64,000 nt of DNA, from assembly GCF_000720475.1 (NCBI RefSeq), contig NZ_JOAP01000044.1:1-64000 (forward strand), in the 5' to 3' direction. The translations under genes were made by a program, and so were the position numbers. This DNA comes from Streptomyces aureocirculatus. Lineage in GTDB: Bacteria; Actinomycetota; Actinomycetes; Streptomycetales; Streptomycetaceae. The stretch's first letter is position 1. Each line of letters begins with the position of its first letter. The notes beneath the pieces are model-generated. The model was not told where the DNA came from, did no database searches, and saw only the letters and a list, made by a program, of their open reading frames with translations. Below are positions 42,883 to 64,000 of this stretch, piece by piece.

Positions 42883-43362
42883 TCAGCCCATCGAACGCAA
42901 CCGATCCAGTTCGCTCCCGATCCCGTCCCGCAACACGTCATGCTGCGGCCCGAGCCTGAACCCCTCGTCACTCCACCGGTCACCCGGATACAGCCACACA
43001 GGCTTGCCCACCAACTCGGCCGGCTCCCACTCGAACCGCGGCCAGACGTGGGCATGCAAGAACGGGTCGGTGTTCCCCAGAATCTCCAGGTTGACCCGGC
43101 GGAAGCCGGGGTCCAGGTGTCGGCAGACGCGCTCAACGGCTTCTCCGAGCCGGTCCATGTCAGACAGAAACGACAGCCTCCTCGCCCTCGGCAGATCAGA
43201 CAGCCGCTGAACACCTGGCTCGTCCACGAGGAGAACCGAGTACCCCGGCAAGAACTGAACGTCACCGATCACCGCGAACCCCGACGCGAGCCGCCGCAGC
43301 ACGGTCGGGTTCTCACCTCGCAGAGCAGCCCCGATCCGGTCCATCCGCCAGTCACCATTCAT
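42883..43362 (-). CDS. HIT-like (Ap4A hydrolase-type) protein
   Basis: 159 residues from ATG 43362. HIT-fold features: an N-terminal RRLASGFAVIGDVQFLPGYS strand block, VLLVDEPGVQRLSDLP, and the motif FLHAHVWPRFEWEP near residue 103. The classical HIT triad is HxHxH; here it is HxHxW, as I recall for the Streptomyces diadenosine tetraphosphate hydrolase-like subgroup, so catalysis is uncertain. It is a lone gene converging with IS debris, probably chromosomal core rather than part of a cluster. Confidence 0.75.
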   Translation of the reverse strand: MNGDWRMDRIGAALRGENPTVLRRLASGFAVIGDVQFLPGYSVLLVDEPGVQRLSDLPRARRLSFLSDMDRLGEAVERVCRHLDPGFRRVNLEILGNTDPFLHAHVWPRFEWEPAELVGKPVWLYPGDRWSDEGFRLGPQHDVLRDGIGSELDRLRSMG

Positions 43363-43705
43363 GGCCCCAACTTAGCCACCGGTGAACAAGGCCCGATCTT
43401 CGCTCCCCAACCTCCCCACATACGTCAAGAACCAACCAAGTCAGGCGAGGAGCGGCCATGGCCGTTTTTACGGGTCTGGCCGCGATTCCGTGAACGATCT
43501 TGGTGCTGTGGCAGACTGCCGCCGCATCGGTCTCACCTCGCAACCTCGCTGCCGAAGTGGCACGACATCTGCCCAGCCATCGGCCCGATGTTTCACCCGT
43601 CACGGTGTGCGCTGCGGGCGGCGTGCTGCCTCGCGGTCCCCGCGTGGCAGCACGGCCGAGCGCCGGATTACCGATTAGGCCATTTCCTTCGGCAGGATGG
43701 GCGCC

Positions 43706-44239
43706 ATGACTGAGATCCGCACACCCCGCCTCCTCCTGCGTCGCTGGCATGACGACGACCTCGCGCCGATGGCGGACATCAACGCGGACCCGCAGGTCAT
43801 GCGCTGGATCGACGACGGCTCGGTGCGTGACCTGGACCACACCGCAGAGGCAATCGAGCGGTGGGAGGAGGAGTGGGACGAGGAGGGCTTCGGACTCTTC
43901 GCCGTCGAGCTGCTGGCCTCGGGTGAACTGGCAGGCTTCACGGGTCTGTCCGTGCCCGACTTCCTGCCGGAGGTAGGGCCTGCCGTGGCAATTAGCTGGC
44001 GGCTCGGCTCACAGTTCTGGGGCCAGGGATATGCCTCCGAAGCTGCCCACGCCACGCTGGAGTTCGCGCTCCAGGACCGCGGCCTCGACCGCGTCATCAG
44101 TATCAACCGGGTGGGTGACGATGCCTCCGGGAACATCCTCCGCAAGCTCGGCATGGTGCCCGAGCGGGAGACGGCGCACCCGGAGTACGGCTATCCCCTG
44201 CAGGTTCACACCATCGATCTCACCGAGTTCCAGGCATGA
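43706..44239 (+). CDS. GNAT-family N-acetyltransferase (RimJ/RimL-like)
   Basis: 177 residues from ATG 43706; an ATG at 43697 in the same frame is too close to the upstream AGG. N-terminal IRTPRLLLRRWHDDDLAPMA typical of RimJ/RimL-like acetyltransferases; beta-strands IDDGSVRDL and GFTGLSVPDFLPEVG; the acetyl-CoA loop region WGQGYASEAAHATLEFAL (a Q/RxxGxG/A-type turn) and C-terminal SGNILRKLGMVPE. It transfers an acetyl group to an amine; the substrate is unknown. Stand-alone gene. Confidence 0.88.
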   Translation: MTEIRTPRLLLRRWHDDDLAPMADINADPQVMRWIDDGSVRDLDHTAEAIERWEEEWDEEGFGLFAVELLASGELAGFTGLSVPDFLPEVGPAVAISWRLGSQFWGQGYASEAAHATLEFALQDRGLDRVISINRVGDDASGNILRKLGMVPERETAHPEYGYPLQVHTIDLTEFQA

Positions 44240-45014
44240 ACCAGTCGCACCATCGATCACCACAAGACAGCCGACCGTTGTTCATACGTCCCTGACTGAC
44301 CGCCACGCGACTGACCGCCACGCGGCGGACAACCCGGCAAAGCTTGCCACGTCCGTCGCCGACCTGCGCCTTCACGGAACTGCGGCCAGAGCCGTTTTCA
44401 CGAATCGCTGACGATTGACGGACCTGTCACGTCCGTTCTCGGCCGGGCGTCTTGTCGGACACTGCGGCAACCCCGCCTGTTCTGAGTGTGGAGAACACCG
44501 CTTCGGAGTTTCCGTGCGTCGCCGTAGCCCACGTTGTCACACCGAATTGCCGAAGCACCACAAGCCCCATCTCCCTTGATCGGGAGGTGTCCGAAAACAG
44601 GACGTCACCTTATGCGGCGGCTTACACCTCGCGGCTCCCGTCGTTACTTGGCGCGCATGGGAACGCGAGGGGCGCCCCCGCGCTCCGCGGCAGTCGGCAC
44701 CGCAAGGCAGATATGGCGAATTATCGGCGAGGCCCCTCTTGGGCGCCGGCAGTTCCGCACTGCGGACGCAACAAGCTCACGCACGAACGGATCCGCCTCG
44801 AAGGCCTGTTCGCCTTCTAAGGCTTTGGCCAAGGTTCGTGTCCCCGCCCCCGAGTCGATACCTCCGAAATCGCGCGCCCCGCGGGTGAGGACGTGAGCCG
44901 CAGGAGGATCGGGCGCGCGTCCGCGCTGACTGTCACGACTGCGGCTTCTTCGTGACCCTCACACCGAGGAGGCCGCCATCACGGGAACGTGTGCGTGGAC
45001 CGGTTCAACCAGAC

Positions 45015-45110
45015 CCTGACCGCCTGACCACCTGACCGCCTGACCGCCTGACCGCCTGACCGCCTGGCCGCCTGACCGCCTGGCCGCCGGGCCGCCTGAC
45101 CGCCTGCCCG
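45015..45110. repeat. 8-bp tandem repeat, 12 units
   Basis: Twelve consecutive copies of CCTGACCG, seven of them perfect and the others with one or two changes (CCTGACCA, CCTGGCCG, CCGGGCCG, CCTGCCCG). Because 8 is not a multiple of 3, the array cannot encode a simple peptide repeat and argues against coding here. It is a candidate variable-number repeat. Confidence 0.85.
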
Positions 45111-45813
45111 GCGTGGCGCTCCACTCGGTACGGATCCTGCTGGATGGGGTGGCTGGATGCGTCCGCTCGATACGGCAGTTCGGCAATGCGTGAACTACTC
45201 GATACGGCAAGGCGATGAGAATGGTCGACTGGCAGGTAATTGCTGATGGGCGGCTCGAATCACCCGGTCCGGTCCGGCTCCGAGATTATTCGCGGCGGAT
45301 GTGCGGAACGGCGCGAGTGCCTACGGAAAGGGCGTGAGGCGACCGCCTTTTCGGCCTGCGGAGGCTCGACGGGAATCACGAGGGCTTGAATGTAAGTCAG
45401 TGTGAGCGCTCTCGTGGCCATGGCGGGGTGGATGCGCTTCGAAAGGGTCGGGAAAGGGGTGCGAAAGAGCTCCGCTGTCCTGTTGCCAAGACGCCTGAAG
45501 ACTGCAAAGCGCCCTGGGTCGAAAGGGGGCGTGGACATGCCGGGCGCGGCATAACGGCAGGTCAAAAGCTTTTATGTGTGTCATAGGCACGCATGGAAAC
45601 AGTGTCGTTGGGTGCGGGGAGTCTGCGGTGCCTGGTTGTGGTGGCACCGGTGCGTTACGTTCGGTGAGCCGGACATCGCCAAGGCGCATCGCGATCAGGG
45701 GGAGCAGTCAGCGAGTGGGCATCGGTGGGGGGTGCAGCAATGGCATAAGGAGCAAGGGTCGGAGACGGTCCGCCGCGTGCCGTACGGCACGCGCAGACCT
45801 TCTGGCCGCGACA

Positions 45814-45851
45814 GAACACGCCGTCGACTGAACACGCCGTCGACTGAACAC
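45814..45851. repeat. 16-bp direct repeat
   Basis: GAACACGCCGTCGACT occurs at 45814-45829 and 45830-45845, followed by a partial third copy (GAACAC). It lies in non-coding DNA about 420 bp upstream of the NRPS start. It could be a slippage product or a repeated protein-binding site. Confidence 0.6.
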
Positions 45852-46262
45852 ATGCCAAGTCCCGCGCGCCTGTGGGGCGGCCCTGCCGTGCAGGCGGCAG
45901 CGGGCGGCACGGTGCTGACTGACTGACGGATTGGTCGACGGGCCGGCTGGCTGACGCACTGACTGACCTGCCCGTGCTCGCTCTTGCGCGTTCCTGACCG
46001 GTCCCGTCGTCTTGCCGGTCTTCCCGGCTGCCGGTCTTGCCGGTCTTCCCTTCCCCTCGCCCGACCCCGGCCACTCCGGAGTCGGCCCACCCGCGCTGCC
46101 GCCGACACGCGCCGGGCCGCGCCGGTGTGCCGCCACGGCGGCACACTTCCGGGCCCACACGTGCGCGGAGCGCGAACGCGCCCGTACGCACCCATACGCC
46201 TTCACCTTCATACGCACGCGTACGTCTCCTTCGTACACCCATGAACTTCCTGGAGTCCTCAC

Positions 46263-49200
46263 ATGACCGACCTGCGCGAGTCGTCGACGGCCGCTCAGCC
46301 GATCCCTCACGAGACCCTTCCGGCCCTCTTCGAGCGACAGGCGGCCGCGACGCCGGACGCGGTGGCCGTCCTGTCCTGTGCGGGGGAGGAGCTGACGTAC
46401 CGGCAGTTGGACGAGCGAACCTCCCGGCTCGCCCGGCTGCTCGTCGCGCACGGCCTGGTCCGGGAGTCGATCGTCGCGGTGGCGCTGCGGAGGTCGCCGG
46501 AGTACGTCATCGCCGTCCTGGCGATCCTGAAGGCAGGCGGCGTCTACCTGCCGGTCGATCCCGAGTACCCCGTGAGCCGCCTGGAGTTCATGCTGCGCGA
46601 CGCCGCGCCCGCCGTCGTGGTGACCGACACCGCGTCCGGTGGCCGTCTGCCCCGGACCGGCGTACCGCGGATCGTCCTGGACGAGCAGGACACGGTCGAC
46701 GCGCTGGCGGCGGTCCCGGACGAGGACCTGGCCACCGCGCCCGGCGGCACCGGCGATCCGGACCAACTCGCCCACGTGATCTACACCTCCGGCTCCACGG
46801 GCACCCCCAAGGGCGTGGGCGTCACCCACCGCGGCGTGGCCTCGCTGACCGTGGACCACCGCTACCGCGGCGACGCGTACGCCCGCGTGCTGCAACACGC
46901 CCCGCTCGCCTTCGACGCCTCCACCTTCGAACTGTGGGTGCCGCTGCTCTCCGGCGGCGCCGTGGTCGTGGCACGGCCGGGCCTGCTGGACGCGCCGGCC
47001 CTCGCCGCCGTGGTCACCGAGCACCGGGTCACCGCGGCATTCGTGTCCGCGGGTCTGTTCAAGGCGGTGGCCGAGGAGCAGCCGGAGTGCTTCCGCGGCG
47101 TCCGCACCCTGTGGACCGGCGGCGACGTGGTGTCCCCGGCAGCGGTGCGCCGGGTCCTTGACGCCTGCCCCGGGGTGACGGTCCACAACGCGTACGGGCC
47201 CACCGAGACCAGCGTGATGGCCACCTGCCGCCCCGTGACCGACCCGCGCGAGGTGCCCGCACCGCTTCCGATCGGGCGCATGATGGACCACAGAAGCGGC
47301 CATGTCCTCGACGAGCGCCTGCGCCCGGTGGCACCCGGCGAGTCCGGCGAGCTGTATCTGACCGGCGCCGGGCTTGCCCGTGGCTACCTCGGTCGCCGCG
47401 GGGTGACCGCGGAGCGCTTCGTGGCCGACCCGTTCGGCGTGCCCGGTGAGCGCATGTACCGCACCGGCGACATCGTGGCGTGGACGCCGGATGGCGAGCT
47501 GGACTTCCGGGGGCGGGCCGACGGCCAAGTCAAGATCCGCGGTTTCCGCATCGAGCCCGGTGAGATCGAGGCCGTCCTGGAGAAGCACCCCTCGGTGGCG
47601 CACGCGCTGGTGGTCCCGCACGAGGGGCAGACGGGCCGACGCCGGCAACTGGTCGCGTACGTCGTACCGGCATCCACCGCCGCACGCCCGGCCCCGGCCG
47701 GGCAGGAGGACGGACGGACCGGACAGGGCACAACGGCCGGGCAGGAGGACGGAGCGACCGGCCAGGGCACGGAGGCCGGACGGGACCAGGGCAACGGGTC
47801 CGCAGGGACCGGCCACTTCACTTTCGGCACCGGCTTCGCGGCGGTGGAGCTGCGGGCCTTCGCCGCGCGGGCGCTGCCGGAGTACCTGCTGCCCGCGGCG
47901 TTCACCGTCATCGACGAGCTGCCGCTGACGCCCAACGGAAAACTGGACCGGGCCGGCCTGCCGGAGCCGGACTTCCGCGGCGCGGCCTACCGCGCCCCCC
48001 GAACGGAGCGCGAGGAACAACTGGCCGGGCTGTTCGCCGAGGTCCTCGGCGTGGAGCGGGTCGGCGTCGACGACGACTTCTTCACCGTCGGCGGGGACAG
48101 CATCCAGTCCATCCAACTGGCCACCCGGGCCCGCGCCCGCGGCCTGGTCCTCGGCGCGCAGCAGATCTTCGAGCACCGCACGGTGGCCCGTCTCGCCGAG
48201 ACCCTCACCGACTCCCCGGCACGGCCGGCACCGGTCCTGGGAGAACTCCCGGGCGGCGGCGTGGGTTTCCTGCCGCACTTGCCGGTGACGCGCTGGGTGC
48301 GGGACTGGGGCCCCGGCTTCGAACGATTCCTGCAGGCCATGGTGCTCGACCTGCCCGCGGGCATCGACCAGGAGCAGCTCACGGCGACGCTCGGCGCGGT
48401 CGTCGACCGGCACGATCTGCTCCGGGCCCGCCTGGTGGAGGACGGCGGTGGCGGTCTGCACGTGCCCCCTCCGGGCACGACGGACGTGGGCGGGCTCATC
48501 CGGCGCGTGGAGTGCGCGGGGGACTGGGAGTCGGAGAGCTGGCGCGCCGCACTCATGGGCGAAGTGGACGCCGCCGCGGGCCGACTGGACCCGGCCGCCG
48601 GTGTCGTGGCGCAGTTCGTGTGGTTCGACACCGGGCCCGAGCGGGGCGGACGGCTCCTGGTGGCACTGCACCACATGGTCGTGGACGGTGTGTCCTGGCG
48701 CATCCTGATGCCGGACCTGGCCACCGCCTGGCGGCAGGTGCGTGCGGGACGGACCCCGCGGCTGTCGCCCGTGGGCACCTCGGTGCGGCGCTGGGCGCAC
48801 GCCCTCGTGGAGGAGGCGGCACGCCCGGAACGGGTGGCGGAGCTGGAGCTGTGGCGCTCCCTCGTCGACGGCCCCGCCCCCGTGCTCGGCGCCCGGCGGC
48901 TGGACCCGCGGGCGGACACCGTCTCCACCCTCACCAAGACCCGCGTGACACTGCCGGTGGAGGTCACCGAGACACTGCTCACCACGCTGCCCGCCGCCTT
49001 CCGCGGCGGCGTGAACGACGGCCTGCTGGCCGCGCTCGCCGTGGCCGTCGCCCGCTGGCGGCGCGCCCGGGGAGTCAAGGAGGACTCCACGCTCATCCGC
49101 CTCGAAGGGCACGGACGTGAGGAGGCAGCGGCACCTGGCGCCGACCTGTCCCGCACGGTCGGCTGGTTCACCAGTGTCTTCCCGGTCCGGCTCGATGTGT

Positions 49201-52200
49201 CCGGGGCGGACCTGGAGGAAGTGCTCATGGGCGGCGCTGCCGCGGGCAGGGTCGTCAAGGCCGTCAAGGAACAACTGCTCGCCGTCCCGGACAAGGGCAT
49301 CGGCTACGGCCTCCTGCGCCACCTCAACCCCGAGACGTCGGCCGCCCTCGCCGGGTACGGGACCGGGCAGGTCTCCTTCAACTACCTGGGGCGCTTCTCC
49401 GCCGCCTCCGACATGCCCGAGGAACTGCGCGGGCTCGGCTTCACCCAGGCCCCCGGCCTCGCCGACCTGGCCGAACTCGACGCGGGCCAGGACCCGGACA
49501 TGACCGCCCCCGCCGAGCTCGACATCAACGCGCACGTCACCGACACGCCCGAAGGACCACGCCTGGGCGGTTTGTTCACCGCCCCGCGAGGGGTGCTGGA
49601 CCCGGACGAGGTGCGGGAACTGGCCGAACTGTGGTGCCAGGCCCTGAAGGGCCTGGCCCGCCACGCCACCGGTCCGGACGCGGGCGGACTCACCCCCTCC
49701 GACGTGGCACTGCCCTCGGTGACGCAGGGCCACATCGAGGACTGGGAGCGGCGCCACCCCGGCCTGTCCGACGTGTGGCCCGCCTCCCCGCTCCAGTCCG
49801 GCCTGCTGTTCCACTCGAAGGTGGAGGCCGAGGCGGGCGGGACGTTCGACTCCTACCACGAGCAGTACGTGCTGCACCTGTCCGGCACGGTGGACCCCGC
49901 CCAACTGCGCGTGGCGGCGCAGGCGCTCCTGGACCGCCACCCCGTCCTGCGCACCGCGTTCGTACCGGGCCCCGACGGCGGCCTGGTCCAACTGGTCGTC
50001 GACGGCGTGCGGCTGCCCTGGACGCACCTTGACCTGAGCGGCCTGGACGACGGCGAACGCGAGCGCGCCCACGAGAGGTTCCTGACCGACGACCTCGCCG
50101 CGCACTTCGACCCGGCCGCCCCGCCGATGCTGCGCCTCGCCCAGCTCACGACGGCGGCCGGGCGCCACGAACTGGTCCTGACCGTGCACCACGTGCTGCT
50201 GGACGGCTGGTCGCTGCCCCTGCTCATCCAGGACCTGTTGTTCCTGTACGCCGCCGACGGCGACGCCTCCGGCCTGCCGCGGGCCCACAGCTACCGGGGG
50301 TACCTGACCTGGCTGGGGAAGCAGGACACACGGGACTCCGTGCGCGCCTGGGCCCGGGAGCTGGACGGCGTCACCGAACCGACGCTCCTCGCCCCGCAGG
50401 CTCTCGACGTCCCCGCCTCCGGCATCGGCCAGGCGGACGTGCCCCTGACGCCCGCCCGGGCCCGGGACCTCGCGCGGCGCGCGGGCGATGTGGGGGTCAC
50501 CCTGAACACCCTGATCCAGGGCGCCTGGGGCGTCCTGCTCGGCGGCATGACCGGCCGGCAGGACGTGGTGTTCTCCGCGACCGTGTCGGGGCGTCCGCCC
50601 GCCCTGCCCGGCGTGGACGAGACGGTGGGCATGTTCCTCAACACCGTGCCCGTACGGGTCCGGTGCGCCCCGGGCCGGCCCTTCGCGCACCTCCTGACCG
50701 ACCTCCAGCAGGCGCAGGCCGCCCTGATGGACCACCACCACGTCGGCCTCACCGAGATCCAGCGCGCCACGGGCCTGGCACCGCTGTTCGACACCATGAT
50801 CGCCTTCGAGTCCTTCCCGCTCGACCGGGCGGGCATCGGGGAGGCGAGCGCGGCGGCCGGGTTCTCCGTCGTCGGCATGCGCACGTTCACCGCCAGCCAC
50901 TATCCGGTGACCCTCTTCGTCTACCCCGACGGCCCGCACCCGCGCCTGACCCTCCAGTACCAGCGGCACGCCTTCGCGCCGGAGGAGGCCATGGCGCTCG
51001 CCGCCCGCTTCGGCCGCGTCCTGACCGAGCTGACCGCGGACGTGGACAAACCGGTGGGAGGCGTCGACCTGCTCCTGCCGGACGAACACGCCGCGCCGGC
51101 CTGCGAGGCGCACGACACCGTCACCCCGGAGCCCGGGACGACGCTCGTGGAGACATGGAGGCGGCAGGTGGCCCGCACACCGCAGGCCACGGCAGTCGTC
51201 TGCGGCGACCAGGCCCTGACCTACCGGGAACTGGACGCCAGGGTGCGGGCACTCGCCGCGGAGCTGACCGCGCGCGGGGCCCGCCCGGAAAGCGTGGTGG
51301 GCCTCGCCCTGCCCCGCTCGGCGGACCTCGTCACCGGGATGCTGGCCATCCTCACGGCCGGCGCCGGATACCTGCCCATCGACCCGGCCTACCCGGGCGG
51401 ACGCCTCGACCTCATCCTCGGCCAGGCGCGTCCGGTGCTGATCGTCACCGACACCGCGACGTCCGGGGCCCTGCCGCGGCCGGACATCCCCCGCCTGTGC
51501 ATCGACGACCCCGGTCCGGCGACCGCGGCGGACAGGACCCCGCCGGAGGAGACCGCGCGCGCCGCGACACCACTCCCGGACCACCTCGCGTACGTGATGT
51601 ACACCTCCGGGTCCACCGGCACCCCCAAGGGCGTCATGATCACGCACGCCGGAGTGGTCAACGGCATCACCCAGCTCGCCCGCCGCGTGGGCATCGACGC
51701 GCACACCCACGTGCTGGCGGGCACGTCGGTCAACTTCGACGTGTCGGTCTTCGAGATCCTCACCACCCTCTCCCAGGGCGGCCGCGTGGAGGTGGTGCGC
51801 GACGCCCTGGTCCTCGCCGAGCGGGAGACCCTGGCCGCCGACGTCATCAGCACGGTCCCCTCCGTCTTCGCCGAACTCGGCGACCGGATGGGCACCATCA
51901 CCGGACTCAAGACCGCGGTGTTCGCGGGCGAGGCGTTGCCCGCCGCCCTCGTGGACCGGATCCGTCGGACGCTGCCCTGGGTACGCGTGATCAACGCCTA
52001 CGGCCAGAGCGAGTCCTTCTACGCCACCACCTTCACCGCCGACGAGGGCTGGCGGACCACGGACGGCGCCAGCGCCCCGATCGGCACCCCGATAGGGAAC
52101 ATGCGCGTCTACGTCCTCGGCCCCGGCCTCAACCCGCTGCCCCCGGGAACGGTCGGTGAGCTGTACGTGGCCGGAATCGTCGGACGCGGCTACCACCGGC

Positions 52201-52958
52201 GTCCCGCACTGACCGCCGACCGCTTCGTCGCCGACCCGTACGGCCCGCCGGGCAGCCGCATGTACCGCACCGGCGACCTCGCCCGCTGGAACGCCGAGGG
52301 ACAGCTCGAGTACGCCGGCCGCGCCGACGACCAGGTCAAGATCCGTGGTGTGCGGGTCGAACCCGCCGAGGTCGAAGCGGTCCTCGCCGGCCACCCGGAG
52401 GTGGCCCAGGCCGTGGTCGTCGCCCGCGACAGCACCGTGGGCCCCGGCAAGCGACTGATCGGCTACGTGGTGCCCGGGGCCGCGGACGGCGGCGACCGGT
52501 CCGGAGCCGCACGGACCGCCGCCCTCGTCGACGAGATACGCGACCACCTCCACGAGCGGCTGCCCGCCCACATGGTGCCCGCCGCCGTCGTGCCCCTCAC
52601 CGCCCTCCCCCTGACCCCCAACGGCAAGCTGGACAGGAAGGCCCTGCCGGCCCCCGACGTCACCGGGAGCGCCGCCTACCGGGCGCCGCGCACCCCGCAG
52701 GAAGCACGCCTGTGCGACCTGTTCGCCGACGTCCTCGGCATGGCGCGCGTCGGTGTCGACGACAACTTCTTCGAGCTGGGCGGCCACTCACTGCTCGCCG
52801 TCAACCTGGTCGGCCGGATCCGCGACGCGATCGGCGTCGACGTGCCCATCAGCGCGGTGCTCGGCGCCCGCGACGTGGCGGACCTCGCCCGCACCCTGAA
52901 GAACGCCTCAGCCACCAAGCGGCCCGCACTGCGCCGGATGAACAGGAGCGCCAAGTAA
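46263..52958 (+). CDS. nonribosomal peptide synthetase, modules 1-2 (A-PCP-E-C-A-PCP)
   Basis: 2231 residues from ATG 46263 with GGAG about 8 nt upstream. It starts directly with an adenylation domain, so this is the loading end of the line. A1 (about 15-540, [11 protein letters not shown] at 174); PCP1 GGDSI (Ser613); E1 (about 630-1090; [24 protein letters not shown]); C2 of the D-to-L type ([17 protein letters not shown] near 1309); A2 (about 1620-2125, YTSGSTG at 1780); PCP2 GGHSL (Ser2176). By alignment to GrsA in my head, the pocket residues read DAFFWGAVMK for A1 and DVFSVAAFYK for A2; I cannot match either to a known substrate with confidence. A 13-residue tandem repeat (AGQEDGxTGQGTx) lies in the A1 C-terminal region. 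The stop TAA abuts the next ATG, so the two NRPS genes are coupled. No starter C domain, MbtH or thioesterase is in view. Confidence 0.95.
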   Translation: MTDLRESSTAAQPIPHETLPALFERQAAATPDAVAVLSCAGEELTYRQLDERTSRLARLLVAHGLVRESIVAVALRRSPEYVIAVLAILKAGGVYLPVDPEYPVSRLEFMLRDAAPAVVVTDTASGGRLPRTGVPRIVLDEQDTVDALAAVPDEDLATAPGGTGDPDQLAHVIYTSGSTGTPKGVGVTHRGVASLTVDHRYRGDAYARVLQHAPLAFDASTFELWVPLLSGGAVVVARPGLLDAPALAAVVTEHRVTAAFVSAGLFKAVAEEQPECFRGVRTLWTGGDVVSPAAVRRVLDACPGVTVHNAYGPTETSVMATCRPVTDPREVPAPLPIGRMMDHRSGHVLDERLRPVAPGESGELYLTGAGLARGYLGRRGVTAERFVADPFGVPGERMYRTGDIVAWTPDGELDFRGRADGQVKIRGFRIEPGEIEAVLEKHPSVAHALVVPHEGQTGRRRQLVAYVVPASTAARPAPAGQEDGRTGQGTTAGQEDGATGQGTEAGRDQGNGSAGTGHFTFGTGFAAVELRAFAARALPEYLLPAAFTVIDELPLTPNGKLDRAGLPEPDFRGAAYRAPRTEREEQLAGLFAEVLGVERVGVDDDFFTVGGDSIQSIQLATRARARGLVLGAQQIFEHRTVARLAETLTDSPARPAPVLGELPGGGVGFLPHLPVTRWVRDWGPGFERFLQAMVLDLPAGIDQEQLTATLGAVVDRHDLLRARLVEDGGGGLHVPPPGTTDVGGLIRRVECAGDWESESWRAALMGEVDAAAGRLDPAAGVVAQFVWFDTGPERGGRLLVALHHMVVDGVSWRILMPDLATAWRQVRAGRTPRLSPVGTSVRRWAHALVEEAARPERVAELELWRSLVDGPAPVLGARRLDPRADTVSTLTKTRVTLPVEVTETLLTTLPAAFRGGVNDGLLAALAVAVARWRRARGVKEDSTLIRLEGHGREEAAAPGADLSRTVGWFTSVFPVRLDVSGADLEEVLMGGAAAGRVVKAVKEQLLAVPDKGIGYGLLRHLNPETSAALAGYGTGQVSFNYLGRFSAASDMPEELRGLGFTQAPGLADLAELDAGQDPDMTAPAELDINAHVTDTPEGPRLGGLFTAPRGVLDPDEVRELAELWCQALKGLARHATGPDAGGLTPSDVALPSVTQGHIEDWERRHPGLSDVWPASPLQSGLLFHSKVEAEAGGTFDSYHEQYVLHLSGTVDPAQLRVAAQALLDRHPVLRTAFVPGPDGGLVQLVVDGVRLPWTHLDLSGLDDGERERAHERFLTDDLAAHFDPAAPPMLRLAQLTTAAGRHELVLTVHHVLLDGWSLPLLIQDLLFLYAADGDASGLPRAHSYRGYLTWLGKQDTRDSVRAWARELDGVTEPTLLAPQALDVPASGIGQADVPLTPARARDLARRAGDVGVTLNTLIQGAWGVLLGGMTGRQDVVFSATVSGRPPALPGVDETVGMFLNTVPVRVRCAPGRPFAHLLTDLQQAQAALMDHHHVGLTEIQRATGLAPLFDTMIAFESFPLDRAGIGEASAAAGFSVVGMRTFTASHYPVTLFVYPDGPHPRLTLQYQRHAFAPEEAMALAARFGRVLTELTADVDKPVGGVDLLLPDEHAAPACEAHDTVTPEPGTTLVETWRRQVARTPQATAVVCGDQALTYRELDARVRALAAELTARGARPESVVGLALPRSADLVTGMLAILTAGAGYLPIDPAYPGGRLDLILGQARPVLIVTDTATSGALPRPDIPRLCIDDPGPATAADRTPPEETARAATPLPDHLAYVMYTSGSTGTPKGVMITHAGVVNGITQLARRVGIDAHTHVLAGTSVNFDVSVFEILTTLSQGGRVEVVRDALVLAERETLAADVISTVPSVFAELGDRMGTITGLKTAVFAGEALPAALVDRIRRTLPWVRVINAYGQSESFYATTFTADEGWRTTDGASAPIGTPIGNMRVYVLGPGLNPLPPGTVGELYVAGIVGRGYHRRPALTADRFVADPYGPPGSRMYRTGDLARWNAEGQLEYAGRADDQVKIRGVRVEPAEVEAVLAGHPEVAQAVVVARDSTVGPGKRLIGYVVPGAADGGDRSGAARTAALVDEIRDHLHERLPAHMVPAAVVPLTALPLTPNGKLDRKALPAPDVTGSAAYRAPRTPQEARLCDLFADVLGMARVGVDDNFFELGGHSLLAVNLVGRIRDAIGVDVPISAVLGARDVADLARTLKNASATKRPALRRMNRSAK

Positions 52959-60065
<7,107 letters not shown>

Positions 60066-60069
60066 GCGC

Positions 60070-64000
<3,931 letters not shown>

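Larger units (their letters stand above)
44240..46262. other. 2-kb non-coding, repeat-rich region upstream of the NRPS
   Basis: No open frame with the expected codon bias was found. The stretch holds an 8-bp tandem array (45015-45110), a 16-bp direct repeat (45814-45851), short repeats of CTGACTGA type near 45,920-45,970 and GCCGGTCTTGCCGGTCTTCC-like copies near 46,010-46,050. Base composition is locally less GC-rich around 45,560. The NRPS promoter must lie at its right end; I cannot place it. Confidence 0.5.

Noticed and set aside
44534..44896. Short open frames around 44.5-44.9 kb on both strands
   Set aside because: Mixed third-position composition, no ribosome sites and no recognisable sequence.
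45708..52787. 2359-codon open frame on the minus strand
   Set aside because: Antisense shadow of the first NRPS gene. In GC-rich DNA the frame opposite a real gene lacks stops; the translation is Gly/Val/Arg/His-rich without motifs, whereas the plus strand shows complete NRPS domains.

Overview
The window looks like part of the genome of a Streptomyces or a close actinomycete. Base composition is very GC-rich, third codon positions are almost always G or C in the real frames, GTG/TTG starts are common, and the gene content fits: very large PKS and NRPS genes, PadR/DUF1048, an MMPL exporter, and IS701/IS5/IS481/IS21 debris. No rRNA or tRNA was seen. Most genes are intact, but the stretches between the biosynthetic blocks are full of truncated, frameshifted and nonsense-interrupted genes, typical of an accessory chromosome arm or an old integrated element.

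Layout. (1) 1-9.5 kb is an accessory region. It holds a dead tyrosine recombinase, a small membrane protein, a PQQ-propeller lipoprotein, a string of plasmid/ICE-like hypothetical genes, a decayed type I-E-like CRISPR remnant, more gene fragments, and a DUF1048-DUF1048-PadR operon read from a 32-bp palindrome. (2) 9.5-33.5 kb is a polyketide/lipid region. It has two giant iterative-type PKSs with the fungal-like highly reducing order KS-AT-DH-MT-ER-KR-ACP, a thioester-reductase-like SDR divergent from the first PKS, an MMPL exporter, and an IS graveyard with one complete but inactivated IS701 element. (3) 33.6-35.8 kb holds the wreck of an ABC-exporter-like locus plus a P450 fragment. (4) 35.8-41.9 kb is a tight six-gene minus-strand operon in which every junction overlaps by 1-4 nt: KASIII/OleA-like synthase, GT2, AMP-dependent ligase, GT2, P450, OleD-like reductase. 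(5) 42-46.2 kb holds IS21 debris, a HIT-like protein, a GNAT acetyltransferase and about 2 kb of repeat-rich non-coding DNA. (6) 46.26 kb to the right edge is a multi-module NRPS assembly line that continues beyond the window.

How the genes may work together (inference). The two PKSs end in ACP without a thioesterase; each has its own C-methyl, enoyl- and ketoreductase chemistry, so they should make saturated or branched acyl chains. The SDR is a candidate for reductive release and the MMPL protein for export, a set-up reminiscent of mycobacterial lipid loci. The six-gene operon could condense two acyl chains (KASIII), reduce the product (SDR), activate it or close a ring (AMP ligase), oxidise it (P450) and decorate it twice (two GT2). 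The NRPS reads A-PCP-E / C-A-PCP // C-A-PCP-E / C-A*-PCP / C-A-PCP-E..., predicting alternating D and L residues, the fifth probably D-Phe-like; A* carries an out-of-frame internal deletion of about 56 nt that splits the gene.

A recurring feature is decay by single events. Three different broken genes (integrase, transposase, membrane protein) carry in-frame TAG codons, and several others carry single-base frameshifts, while the 2.2-2.6 thousand-residue synthases beside them are fully open.
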